From contig JACYXH010000129.1 of NCBI GenBank assembly GCA_026745465.1, positions 704,001 through 768,000 on the forward strand: 64,000 nt of DNA, read 5' to 3'. Each line of letters opens with the position of its first letter. Within the stretch, counting starts at the first letter, position 1. The translations under genes were made by a program, and so were the position numbers. Below are positions 1 through 26,330 of this stretch, piece by piece. The notes under the pieces were generated by a model. The model was not told the origin of the DNA and searched no databases. It saw nothing but the letters and a program-made list of their open reading frames with translations. This DNA comes from Lota lota. Its lineage: Eukaryota > Chordata > Actinopteri > Gadiformes > Lotidae.

Positions 1-60
1 CAAACTAACTGGGGTCAGCGGTTCGAGCCCCCACTGTGTAGCGGTGGGGTATCAGTGAAC
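1..60 (+). repeat. tRNA-derived SINE, fragment cut by window edge
   Basis: Bases 20-30 read GGTTCGAGCCC, a good match to the RNA polymerase III B box of tRNA genes. The A box would lie to the left of the window. The sequence after the B box does not continue a tRNA acceptor stem in any obvious way, so a tRNA-headed SINE is more likely than a working tRNA gene. The right end is not defined. Confidence 0.4.

Positions 61-3625
<3,565 letters not shown>

Positions 3626-3658
<33 letters not shown>
3626..3658. repeat. Poly-G tract, 33 bp
   Basis: Uninterrupted run of G on the plus strand following a purine-rich stretch. Long G runs can form intra- or intermolecular quadruplexes and are prone to length errors in assembly. 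Confidence 0.95.
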
Positions 3659-3659
<1 letters not shown>

Positions 3660-3850
3660 CCCAGCATAAGGGTTGGGTTTCCTGGCCCTGGCGAGAACGG
3701 GCCAAGAAAGACCCCTGCTTGGTGCTACTGACCCCGTGCTTCCTGGGAAGGAAGGGCACCGGGGATTGCAGTGAAAGTAGAGATGATAGATGATATTAAG
3801 ATGCCGCTGGCTCGCATTCTGACACAGCGCTGTACGAAAGTTGAGTGTGA

Positions 3851-3968
<118 letters not shown>

Positions 3969-4799
3969 TTTAGACAGAACAAGCTGCCCATGGCAATGAG
4001 TTATAGCTGGCAGCGGTCTGCGTTTCGCAGTCTGGTGCGAGGTTGGTCGATCACTGTCACCCTCTGTCGTTCCTGCGTTATGGTAACACTACAAACAACT
4101 CGGGTTGGGAAAAGTTATCTGTAGCTTAAATGAACAAAGTACTTCCTTAAAAAAAACACAATATCATAAATACAAGTCACAACTAAGAATTGTACTTAAT
4201 ATGGCACATCTGGTAGTAACACACTTATTGTGTGTGCCTGTACAAAACACTTCTACCCACTTTCCCCATGCCTCTGGTCTAAAGTCTGCCCAGGTAGAGC
4301 AAATTTCAGACTCGCCCCCAAGCCCCACACCCCCCTAACCCTGGCAGCACGAGTGACAGGTGAGCCGCATTGGCAGAGAGCTCTGTGTTGCTCCAGCCCA
4401 GGCCAAACAGAGAGCCTGTCAGACAGGCTGTCAAGGGCAGGCAAAACTGCAACTGCCATGAGTTTGAAATCCCCCATCCCGTGGGCCGGTGGCAGCTTCA
4501 GAATCCTGCCACCAAGAGATCTTCCAGCGGGCTGAGGCAGGGAGGATGTGAGAGGAGGACTTCATAATCATTAAAAGGGGTTTGAATCTGTTTAAAGCGT
4601 CGTCTTCCCTGTCTTGCATGGGGGAAACCTCTCTGACACACTGTGGGGGATCCTGACGGACAGATGAATCAGGCCTCGCTATTTCTGTCACATACAGCGA
4701 GAGACAACTCATCCTCCCCCAAATTTGAGGCTTTAGGAGTTTTAGGAAAATCTACTGACGGTGGAAAAAAAGTCTAACAGTGTCAAAATGTGACAGCTA
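3969..4799. other. Unique noncoding DNA
   Basis: Ordinary mixed sequence with several overlapping short frames on both strands at 4230-4710. None has a domain, a convincing splice site or codon bias. I see no repeat here. Confidence 0.45.
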
Positions 4800-5250
4800 A
4801 TGCTATGAACAACTCTTGTCTTTTGGGGTTTATTGTAGCTTTTAAATTCTATGCCTGGATCACCTTTTTTTGTGATGGAAAATTGTACAGGAAGCTACAC
4901 ATTATTAAAAGTAATTATTTACCTTTGAAAATGTTTTGCCTAATTATCATTTGGATTAACAGTTCATTATATTAATGATTCTCTCTTTTGGTAGTTGATG
5001 AATTTAATAGTAATCACCTTTTAATCCTATCACCAACTGCATATTGGCTGTTGACTACCGTACAGGAAATACACCGAAATGATTTGCATTTATAAATGTT
5101 TTACCCAATTAATAATAATTAATAATATAAACTATTCTCTCCTTCTGCGGTTGTTTACATTCAATGTATGATCTCCTTTCTAATCCACTGAGTAGTTGCA
5201 TATCATACAGGGAAATGTTATTCTCCTTTCAAATGTTTTGTTTGTTTAAT
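4800..5250. repeat. Diverged tandem duplication, about three units
   Basis: Three AT-rich units can be aligned by eye. AAATGTTTT occurs near 4929, 5094 and 5231. GTACAGGAA or a close variant (ATACAGGGAA) occurs near 4885, 5060 and 5206. The first two units also share ATTCTCTC followed by similar TTG-rich sequence. Spacing falls from about 165-175 bp to about 137-146 bp, so units differ in length. Similarity is clearly imperfect, which suggests an old tandem duplication or decayed satellite. Confidence 0.5.
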
Positions 5251-5739
5251 TATTGACAAAGCATGTTGGACTGACACTACGCAAGCGACGCTATCAATAT
5301 CTTTATGCTCTGCCGGGCATCGGGCCAGTTCCCCGAAAAAGTGCATTTGCCGTGCACGTGAGTGCACGTGTGTGTACGGCCTGATAAAGCACTGTACGTG
5401 CAAGTATCTCCCCAGAGGTGACCAGTCAATTAACTTCCATTCTGCTCCAAACATCAGGCTGTGATGCTTAAGAGCCATTATCCAAACGAGACCTGACGAC
5501 ACCACTCCTCCTCACCAACCCCCCCCCCCCCCCTCCCCCCCCGCCCCCCCAAATAGGCCTGCCTCTACATCCACTAGTATTTTACGAGGCCCATTTTAAA
5601 GACAACAAGAGGCTGTAATCATAATAATAATAATAGTAATACAAATAATAAATATAGTTGCATGCAACGAGAAGGGGGTCTTGGAGAGCTTGGTGAGCAT
5701 GGGCATACATCATGGTAGACAGCATTTGATTTAAGGCTG
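5251..5739. other. Noncoding DNA with poly-C run and ATA repeat
   Basis: Contains an interrupted poly-C run at 5519-5550 and an (ATA/ATT)-type trinucleotide stretch near 5620-5650. A 95-codon minus frame at 5218-5505 has no recognisable domain. Nothing else stands out. Confidence 0.6.
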
Positions 5740-6680
5740 TGTCTCACAATATGTTTGTTGGAGGTGGGATTCAAACCATGGACCTCCTGCACAGCATGGC
5801 TTAGCATTGCTGCCACACACTCTACCCCTGAGCCACATGAAGTAATTTACCAGCAGGGGTCCGAAAACACAGTATTTTGAAAAAAGAATGGAGTCTTCCA
5901 TTCTTTGCACAAATGGTTAGCTTGGTTAAGTATGGTAAAATGGCATTGGTATGCCATTAAACCAGGTTTACCAGAAGGAAACATGTCAAAACCATCATCA
6001 ACCACATGTCTAGGCCAAACAGCGGCAAAATATATTTCATTACATTTCTGACAATATGTTTGGTTGAGCTCAGATTTCAAACGGCAACCTCTTGATCATG
6101 TGCCCTACACTCTACCACTGAACTACATGGACTTATCAATTGACAAGGGCAGATCAGATTATATTTTGAGAAGGATGAGTCTTCCGTACTTGGAGGAAAT
6201 TGTAGGCCTGGTAAATATCGTTAAATGGCATTGGTATGCCAAAAAACAGGTTTAGCAGAAGTAAACGTGTCAAAATCATCGACAACAATGTCTCATAAGC
6301 TCCTTCCACAACTGCATTCTAACACAACAAAGTTCCGGAAGATTTCCTTCATGGGGTAATTTCTGAATGGGAACAGGGCTCGATATTCCAGGAAATCTAT
6401 ACCGGCAATTTGTCTGCTCAAGATCTAGTAACATTTCTGGATCACTGCCGATAAGGCTGGGTTGTGAATGAAAGTAGTAGCCTCATGTTTGAATAGTGAA
6501 AATCGAGAGGTTATCCTAGTGATTCACCAGGAACTATGTAGGAAGGTTAAGAAAAACAGTGGCAAAATGTTTTTCATTAAGTTTCTGACAGTATGTGTGG
6601 TTGATGTTGGATTCGATCAGCTGACCTTTTGCACGGCACCACACAGCCATATCAATTGGCATTTTTGATACGATTGTTTC
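5740..6680 (-). repeat. Three tRNA-headed SINE-like copies in direct series
   Basis: Read on the minus strand, three tRNA-like heads lie near 6660-6600, 6112-6060 and 5839-5750. The leftmost has a good A box (TGGCTCAGGGGTAGAG, about 5834) and B box (GGTTTGAATCCC, about 5773). The middle one has TAGTTCAGTGGTAGAG. After each head comes a body starting near ACATATTGTCAGAAA. The first two bodies share GGCATACCAATGCCAT and GATTTTGACACG-like blocks. The right copy's body is split by about 230 bp of unrelated sequence (about 6306-6535). Unit length is about 290-330 bp. I infer a SINE family amplified locally or inserted in series; family name unknown. Confidence 0.6.
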
Positions 6681-6897
6681 ACCATAATGTCCCACAGTCA
6701 CCTGGCACATGTGTGCCATGTGTGCAGCTTGTACGACCAAGAGCTCAGAATCAGTTGATGTAGGCGTTTGGTCAAGTTGTGGTTATTGTATTAAATCCAA
6801 ATGGTCTGCCCACATGGGTGCATCGAGAAAGTTGTTCATCACGATGAATTGTGCATGTACAGAATGTTTCATGCATTTTGCACTTTCGTAGTGGAAA
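6681..6897. other. Unique noncoding spacer, ends in target-site copy
   Basis: Short unique stretch between the SINE series and the MITE. Its last seven bases (6891-6897, GTGGAAA) are the left target-site duplication of the MITE. Confidence 0.5.
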
Positions 6898-7362
6898 TTA
6901 GCCTGGCATCCCCAGACTGGAACCTCTCCGTTCATTTTCAATTTCCAAAGGGCGTCACTAACGGGCGCAGGCCAAAACGCCTCTGGACGTAATTGGATAG
7001 GCCTACAACCAATCTTAGCAACGAAACTTGTAAGCACTGAGCGACGAAGAAATTACATCTTTCTTCTCAACAAAAGCGTTAAGTGCAGTCGTCTGTTCTT
7101 CCTTTAGTGAAAATATACCGTCCAGTTGGTTTAATACTGCCCCGCTCTGCATCAGCGGCAGCCATCTCTGTTGTTGTTGAAATGCCTCCACAGCACGCCT
7201 GCACCGCCATCTTATTTATCCCGCCTCAGGTTAGGTAAACGGTTGTGATTGGTCGGTCTATTTCGTACTGGGCAGAAACAATGTGGTATGGGAGCGAGGC
7301 CAGACCTATCTGCAGAGCAAATGAAACATGAGCTCGCGAGAATTTTCTGGTTCCCAGCCTAA
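6898..7362. mobile_element. Non-autonomous DNA transposon (MITE), about 465 bp
   Basis: The left end TTAGCCTGG and right end CCAGCCTAA form terminal inverted repeats with one mismatch. Direct copies GTGGAAA (6891-6897) and GTGGAAG (7363-7369) flank the element as a likely target-site duplication of about 7 bp. The inside has no transposase frame, so it would have moved using an enzyme from a related autonomous element. I recall closely similar sequences (AGCCTGG ends, an interior with CAACGAAACTTGTAAGCACTG) as widespread in teleost genomes, but I could not run a search. The superfamily is not determined; a 7-8 bp duplication would suit hAT. Confidence 0.75.
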
Positions 7363-7369
7363 GTGGAAG

Positions 7370-8536
7370 TGGCAGCTCTCTGAAATTTGGACATTCAAGG
7401 ACTGATTATAGCGCCACGTATGGGCAAATCTGGCCCATCCATAGTGTCCTTTACTAATTTACAAGTTTCACAAGCATACCAATTGAAACAACCTTTGGCT
7501 ATGTAATTCTTGAGATATGGCCAAATTTGTCAGGAAAAAACAACAACTCATAATACTAACGAATACAATAGCGTTCTGATGGATTTCATAAGACACCTAA
7601 TAAAAGACAATTGAAGAAAACTGCAAGCGGTCTTGATTCACAGCCAACATGCATCACTTATCGCAGCGACCTCCCTTTTCCTGCGATTCGCGTGGGCACG
7701 TCACTCGGGAGCGATGAAGCCGAGTCGTAGGTCAACAGAAATTGCAGTTTATGTGTGATTTTGAGCACCAGCGCTTAGCTTAGCATGTGTTGAAATTTAC
7801 ACTGTGCCATGATGTTTTGAGCTTTTCACCAAAAATGATGCACACTTCTTAAGGGGAACTTATTCTCAAGCGTAATTTTGATTAGTTGAATTTAACAAAT
7901 ATGTACAAAAAAACATCGCTCATTAACTTTTAAATTAGACGTATATTTTATTTTGTCATTTGCACTTTTTAAAGTTTTCACTATACAGAAAAAAAAACAT
8001 CCAGGCCGACATTATGGGTCCAAGTGGCAAACATGTTCAGGCTTGTAAAATAAGTTTTCCCCCTCAAGTGGTTCCACACCTTTTAGAGACATTTGTAGGG
8101 GACATAAATATGTTGGACATATTTGAAAACGTATGTGCTGTCGGGCCTGAGCTATAAGTGTTTCTAGATCAGCATAATAACAAAAAATCCTAGAAATACA
8201 ATGGATTTCCTCAGATACTCTGAATACATCATCATCATAATAGTAATAATAATAATAATAATCATCTCATGGTTATTTATTGATTTCCTTCTTTTTATTT
8301 CTTGCTGGCAAAGTAACCTTGATCATTCCAGCTTGTTCTTGTCGGATGCAATGACCGTCGGGATGCTCTGAATATTGCAGTGTGCTCTCCCTGAATCAGA
8401 ATGGCCTTCTTCTCCTACTAATGTTTGTCTAAGTCTATAGCTTAAGTCCCCTTACAACCCCAAGCCCCCCAACTGAACAATAACAACATCACACCTGACT
8501 GCCACCCCTCTGTTTCTATATATAGCATGTAGCTGT

Positions 8537-8537
<1 letters not shown>
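7370..8537. other. Noncoding DNA, possibly an old dispersed repeat
   Basis: Near 7400-7530 the text TATAGCGCCACGTATGG, ACCAATTGAAACAACC and GAGATATGGCC feels like a dispersed fish repeat, but I cannot define its ends or class. The remainder is AT-rich unique DNA. ATC and AAT trinucleotide stretches lie near 8230-8265. No gene is supported. Confidence 0.35.

Positions 8538-8592
<55 letters not shown>
8538..8592. repeat. (GA)n microsatellite
   Basis: About 55 bp of perfect GA. Shorter GA and CA stretches follow up to the larger array at 8778. Confidence 0.95.
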
Positions 8593-8594
<2 letters not shown>

Positions 8595-8773
8595 AAGTCA
8601 GCGATAAGTTAATAAGAGAGAGATGAATTAGACAGACACACGCACACACACCCAGAGTGAGTGAGTGAGAGCGAGAGAGAGAGAGAGACAGGGAACGAGA
8701 TGACTCAGTCAGAGAGCGATGGCGAGGACGGAGAAAGAAGAGCGCAAGAGAGGAAGAGAGAGAGAACGTGATG

Positions 8774-8930
<157 letters not shown>

Positions 8931-9289
8931 AGTGAAAAATACCATCGAGCAAGACATCCTTCTAAGACACTGCATCTCTTATTCCATGTCTTACTTGGGC
9001 ATTTGTGTTGCCATGTAGACACTATGCTGTGTTTCTAGTCTAATTTGTAATATATATGGCCTTCCATCTCTAGCTGTCTTCAGTGAGCCCGTTTCCACCT
9101 GAGGCAGTCAATCAAAGATAATGGTATTTTAATTTTATTCACCTAACATACCCCATCGCCATCTTTTACAATCTGTTCCACTTCTACTTTTCTTTATATA
9201 GTGCTGTAGCCACTACAGTCCCTGCACACTACTCACCTATCCACACACACACAAACAAACACACAATTAGATTCGCTGGTGGGCAGTAA
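8931..9289. other. Unique noncoding DNA
   Basis: Mixed AT-rich sequence with a short CA stretch near 9243-9263. No gene or repeat family recognised. Confidence 0.45.
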
Positions 9290-9570
9290 AGCACAGTGTT
9301 CTATTGACGTGTAATTACGCACGCTCTCCTCTAACTAATTAAGCCGGCTCTGTCTATTTTATGGAAATGCATCAGAAGTGGGATGATCAATAATGGCGAG
9401 GGATAAGGAGAAGTTAATGTCACACTGCTTGATACCCGTACTGGCTCCCACGCCACTTCCAGCAGCTCAAGAGTATTATCGCTTTGGGCAGACTTCAGTT
9501 AGCCTGCATATTGACAATCCGAAAAAGCACCATGTAGAGAATTAAGACGCAGTAAAAAAAACACGATATT
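9290..9570. promoter_or_regulatory. Candidate conserved noncoding element
   Basis: Complex, non-repetitive sequence with homeodomain-type cores TAATTA (near 9314) and CTAATTAAG (near 9338), ATGCAT (near 9368) and a TGATCAATAATGG stretch. Developmental genes in gene deserts are typically flanked by such enhancers. Conservation cannot be seen from a single sequence, so this is only a composition-based guess. Confidence 0.25.
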
Positions 9571-10146
9571 GTTCCGTTTCATTATGCCATAAAAACGAAT
9601 GAATCACATTTGCCTTCATTTTCATATAGTCATTTCCTATCATAAGAAAGATGCCAGTTTTGTCATTTGTTTTATAGTTTGTTTTCCCCCCACAGCATTC
9701 AGCCAATAACAGGAACGCATTTTTATGATAACTTGACGATTATTAAGAATTGAATGCAATCTAATCGATGTCAATGTAATACCAACTGCATTGCTGCGCT
9801 CCAGAGGAACTCTTTATGTTATACATACACATCCATCACACATTATCAGGAGGTAGCAGGTGGCCTGCAGTACTGTGACTGACACCACTGCTAGCTAGCT
9901 AGCGATTATTTGTTTTTATGTATATGCATATCCATAAACACAGACACACATAACCCCATGCAAGAGAGTGTAAACGAGGAATATTGCATTGAGTTTGTTA
10001 TTAAAAACGTAATTGCAATTTTAATAATTAATCTCATGACCCCATCTTAGACCTTGGATGTCGTTTGAACGTTAAATGCAGTCTGCGGTGACATTTAAAA
10101 TACTCTAATATACCTGTGGCTAGGCAGAAGATGGTCGAGAAAATAA
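9571..10146. other. AT-rich unique noncoding DNA
   Basis: AT-rich sequence with no long frame. GCTAGCTAGCTAGC lies near 9890-9904, a short tetranucleotide palindrome. No further feature. Confidence 0.45.
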
Positions 10147-10183
10147 GGGGGGGGGGGGGGGGGGGGAGAGGGGGGGGGGGGGG
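10147..10183. repeat. Poly-G tract, interrupted once
   Basis: Two G runs separated by AGA, about 37 bp in all. Potential quadruplex sequence. Confidence 0.95.
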
Positions 10184-10833
<650 letters not shown>

Positions 10834-11121
10834 GGTCTGGCACCTGGGCAGAGGATAAACATCAGGCTGTTTAGTCCTTTGGTTTCCAGCGGAAGAAAAG
10901 GAGGTCCTCGCAACCCACCTGTGGTGAGGCCGTCGTGCGGGGGACAATACTCAGCTTGCACACTACACCACCTTTGTTTGCAACTTTCAAAAGGAGGAGC
11001 GTGCGTGGGGGGGGGGGGGGGCGGGGAGAGAGGGGGGGGGTACACATCAAGAAAATAAAGCCAGAGCCAGAGAGAACGGGCGGTGCGATCCTTATCCGTG
11101 ATCCGTGTTCCCCCGTCGGGT

Positions 11122-11174
<53 letters not shown>
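11122..11174. repeat. Poly-G tract, about 53 bp
   Basis: The longest G homopolymer in the window. It is preceded at about 11007-11038 by two shorter G runs, giving a 170-bp neighbourhood with three G blocks. Exact length is likely to vary between reads and individuals. Confidence 0.95.
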
Positions 11175-11175
<1 letters not shown>

Positions 11176-11618
11176 ACGCTCCCCTTTATGAACTCCATTC
11201 GAGGTGCCGTGTTGTGGCTGACCTCGGCGAGCGAGTCTACCGCCGTGAAAGGCTCGGCGCCGCTTGCTTCCCGTGACCTGACCCGAACGACGGCGACAGG
11301 GAGGAAGATGTCGCCGAGGACTCGGTAGAACACAGCTTGACTGAATGAAATGGAGCCCAATAATAAAATAACATGCGCAGGCCTTTGAGGGCAGCCGAGT
11401 ATTAATAAAAGGACAGCGTGGTGGTGGTGGTGGTGGTGGTGGTGGGTGCTGGTGGCGACGGACGGCTTGTTCTTTGAATGAGCGAGCGCCAGCCAGTGAG
11501 TGCCAAGTGATCATTTGAGCCACTTTGAAAAGAGCTGCTACTCCAGAAGTCAGAGTTATCAGTATATATTGTATTGCCCTAGTCATAAAATACAGAGGAG
11601 CCAAAGAAGTCAGATATC
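11175..11618. other. Noncoding DNA with (GGT)n
   Basis: Holds a (GTG)n trinucleotide run at about 11418-11446. A CpG-containing stretch at 11200-11330 lies just after the poly-G. Open frames here run into poly-G or TGTC tracts and are not credible genes. Confidence 0.45.
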
Positions 11619-22390
<10,772 letters not shown>

Positions 22391-22395
22391 TGTGT

Positions 22396-22445
<50 letters not shown>
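22391..22445. repeat. (TG)n fused directly to 36-bp poly-G
   Basis: Twenty bases of TG run straight into a G homopolymer (22410-22445). The same fusion of CA/TG with C/G homopolymer is seen at 26912-27030 and 56033-56077, which suggests one repeat seeds the other. Confidence 0.95.
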
Positions 22446-22446
<1 letters not shown>

Positions 22447-25400
22447 TATCTGAGGGTGGGGGAGAGAGAGAGAGAAAAATAGATCTTAGTCTGTGAAGAG
22501 AAGAGGGGTGAGGGAGAGATAAAAAGAGAAACAGAGAGGGTTTGTGGATGGGTGACCTGGCCAGAGGCCCTGGGGTTTGGCGTTGGAGGAGTCTAGTGGA
22601 GGGGAACACAGACCTTCACTCTCTTTGATAATACTGATGTTCATGCACGGATTATCCGCAGTGTATGTGGACGTTCAATCACTCAAACAGCATGCTAACT
22701 AAGCATGCCACATAGCCAGCCGCCCTCCATCTTGAGCATCCCATTGAGAAAAGAATAATAATAAAATAAATAAATATATATATATAGATATATACACACA
22801 CACACACACACACTGTTTACTCCTGCACCAGCGATCATCACAATGATGCACAAAAAAAGACAAAAAGACAACTCGCGAAATCAATTCACAACAAACATCT
22901 CGGAGCATTGTGTCTTTGTTGTGCTGCAATGAAAACATGGGGCGAACAGTCAGCCAGGTAAATGAGATGTGAATAACAATATCTTTTAAATGACCATGCT
23001 GCTACATCCCACAGTGATTAAGCACAGAGAGGTAGCCATGCAAATGGGCTTCCTGTCGCTCATCTACAGAGCGACAATGGAAGTTCCTAAGCTGTGGGCC
23101 AATCTGAACGCATCACTTGATGCATTGGAGTGCAGCGTTGCTGCTGCACTGTTACCAGTAATATACATTAAACATCATCTCACACAAACACACACACTTT
23201 TAATAGCATATTCAACGAGATTTCTGCTCCATCTGTCGGTTCCCATTCTTCGCTACAATACAGTTTTGTGTGTGTTCTTTTTCCTGTACAACTGAAAGGT
23301 GAATCATCACCACCATCTGTTTTTAGCTCGTCACCTCCACGGCAAGGTAATTGTACAGGTACTGGTGTATGTGTGCGGGGGAGAGGAGTGAAGTCACTCC
23401 TCTCCTGGGTGACTGGGTGATAAATGCATGGAGGAGCCAGGAGTGAAGTATAGCTGTGCCTCTGGCATGGAAAACCTCAGAGAGAGCAAAACAGATGACC
23501 TGCACACAAAACAGCAGGCAGCCAGTCAGCCAGTCAGCCAGCCAGCCGTCCGTCCGTTATTGTACATCCGTAATGCTGACCCCTATGGCCTCATGCACAA
23601 GCACCGTGTCAACATAAGGCCATGGCTTCCACACTCCCATCCAAGAGGTTACTATAGGTACACAAAGCCTACACAAATTCGTATTAAGAGCACATGACAA
23701 ACCGTGACCTATATGCAACACACGAATCACAACAACACAAAGAGGGAAATTAAACAAGAAAATCCTGGCAATTATGGATGAACACAGTTTACAAACAACA
23801 TTTTTTTCCCATGCCACAGTATATAAAGCCCAACCAAACGAAAGCCCACTGAATACAAGAGTTAGTTACTCACGTTTATCTTGGGATCTGTAACATCTTG
23901 TAGGGCTCCAGAAATCCCCCCGAAGTGCAGCTATCTTCAGAAAATCCTACTGCTTAGTATCAAATATATTTTCTTCAAGGTGACACTTTCAGGGAAGGTA
24001 ATTCCCACACTACTTCAACTCTTCTTCACAATCTTCACTTTTTCTCGACAGTGACTACGGAAATAAACGCTCAAGTGTTTGTGGAGGAAGAGTTCAATCA
24101 GAAAGTTGAGGAGCAATCAGAACATCTGGTGGCAAAACGATGACAGCACATGTGGTTGTGGGTAATGTAGTTTTTTCATTAAGAATCCGCCAGAGTGTAG
24201 ACTCATGACAAAATAATGAGCGTTTCGCATTCTTCAGCAAGAGGCCCGAGCAAACACCTTCCTGCTCATAAATGAATGTATATACAATTAACTGCGCGTT
24301 TATTTGGATTAAAGCGTCTGTTAAATTACTAAATTATGATTAAATAAATAGTATTTGAGGACAGAGCTAGGCCATATTAAATAATCAATACAAACTGCAG
24401 TGTATGCACGGAACACTTGCAGAGCAATACCTTTTCTCTGGGATAATTTCCAATGGCATTACCCCTAATGGTAGAAAATCACATATATTTTACAGATTAT
24501 TTTGGCTGTTTTATTCCATCTCCCAGGGAACAGTACCTTCTAGTAGGGCCTCATTACTGGACTGGCTTTAGTTCTGCATGAAACAAAATGGCTCCCGTCA
24601 TTACTCATAGTGTCTATGGGGAGAGTAAGAGATAAAGGCTTTTACTGTGCCTGAAGATGGATGTTTTGATATTTTACATAATTATTCATTTCATTGGCCA
24701 AGGGCTTATTTTGTTTCACTTTTACGTTCAAATGTAATACATTTTTCCCCAAAAGCCGTCGAAATGAATAAGACGCGGCTCAAACTCTTAAGGTCATCGA
24801 CTTTTTATTTATTTATTTATTTATTTCTCATTGATTCATCCAAGGGGCAGACAGCGGGAAACTCGAAAAAGGTTTCTTTTTCAAACTTGGCGCAGACTCC
24901 TAAGTGATGGCACACAAGAACTTTGTCAAAACGAATAAATAAATAAAATACAGAAATCTCGGCGCTGTCAGGAGCGTCTTGTGGGCTGCTGGGCCGAGCT
25001 TGGCTGAGCAGAACCAAGCAGCGGCCTGGAGAACTGGGCTGCCCGCCCAATCTGTCTCCGCTCCCTATTGTTCCTTTATCTGCTGTAAGGATCCGGTGAA
25101 CAGCCCGCCTGAAAGACCCGCCCGTGAGTCAAACCCAGATGATGGCATCTCTCCCGGCCAATCACTGACCTCGCCTCCCTTCATCTCCTTGTCGTTTTTT
25201 TGTTTTCTCTTCCCCCCCCCCACCCCCCCACACTATCACTCTCCAGCATACGACCTCGTCCTCTGTTCCACGCTCTACACCTCATCCCGTACGCCCTCCG
25301 ACCCCTGTCCCTTGTCTCTGTCAATACTCTCTGCCTGCCTGTCTATCAGGCGCCTGAGGTGGAGGGGGATGGTGGGGGAGGCAAAGAGGTGCATCATGGG

Positions 25401-25980
25401 GGATTCTTTTTTCCCCTTCATCGGTAGCTTTGGGCGGTAGGGCAGGCCAGGTATTCCACGGGGGGGGGGCTTACAGGTTTGTAGTGGCTGGAGTGAGCAT
25501 GCCGCAGCTAGAGCAACAGGAAGAAATTGGGACCCCTAGGTGGTGAAATAGAGGCCCTTTAATGTTTGGTGTGCCCATGCCTAGAGAGAGCACCCGGAGG
25601 GATGGCATTATGAAATACATTTTCGATTCCAGAGGTTTATGGACCATCCACCCAATGATAGATAGGCCTACTGTACATGTTAGCCAATTTCTTTTTACAC
25701 TTACAAAATTGCTTTGAACATTACCTGTACTGATGGTGTAAATTAAAGCTAATAAGGCAAGCAGGAAGGAGTCATTTACTTGGGAAATAATTAAAAAGAA
25801 ACAATAAAAAATATAGAAAAAGTAAAGCAAAAACATAATTATCCACAAAAGTATAATTATCCACACCTGCTCTTAATATGTCTTAATGTGCAGTGTTGAT
25901 TCAATACGTTTTGAAATAATTGTATTTTAGAAAGTACCATCGGTGTCTGGATTAGCCATGGAACAGCAATTGGTACTAAC

Positions 25981-25984
<4 letters not shown>
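22446..25984. other. Noncoding stretch with minor simple repeats
   Basis: Contains AT/CA dinucleotides at 22775-22813, (CAGC/CAGT)n at about 23520-23550, (TTTA)n at about 24806-24827 and short C runs near 25211. GCATCATGGGG at 25391 matches a motif recurring elsewhere in the window. No gene recognised. Confidence 0.45.

Positions 25985-26020
<36 letters not shown>
25985..26020. repeat. (CA)n microsatellite, short
   Basis: About 36 bp of perfect CA, just upstream of the hairpin at 26051. Confidence 0.95.
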
Positions 26021-26026
<6 letters not shown>

Positions 26027-26050
26027 ACCACCTACAAGGAGATAGTGCGA

Positions 26051-26083
26051 CATCCCAGCACCACATATGCTGGTGCTGGGATG
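26051..26083. other. Perfect 13-bp hairpin
   Basis: CATCCCAGCACCA (26051-26063) is the exact reverse complement of TGGTGCTGGGATG (26071-26083), separated by the 7-nt loop CATATGC. The stem is too short for a typical microRNA precursor. A cruciform-prone site or the remnant of a fold-back insertion are alternatives. Confidence 0.7.
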
Positions 26084-26129
26084 GTGGGTCGTATCTGATG
26101 ACCATCCAGGGATGGAGCCTCTACGTGGC

Positions 26130-26330
26130 TGGCTAATGTTGGGGTGGGTTGGTGTGTGTTGGTGTGTGTGAGGTTGGTGTTGGGAGGGTGTGGTGGTGGA
26201 TGGGTGATCGTGTGTATGGCAGGTGGTTGTGGTGGTAAGGTGATGAGGATGATGATGGTCTGGGTGTGGTAGTGGTGGTGGCAAGTGGAGTATTGGGTGG
26301 TGGTGGGTGTATGTGGGTTCAGGAGAGGTG
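26130..26330. repeat. Strand-skewed G/T-rich degenerate repeat
   Basis: About 200 bp in which the plus strand is almost entirely G and T, built from GGTTGGTGTG, GGTGGTGG and GATGATG-like pieces. It looks like a decayed (GT)n/(GGT)n minisatellite. The His/Thr/Pro-rich minus frame across it is an artefact. Confidence 0.6.
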
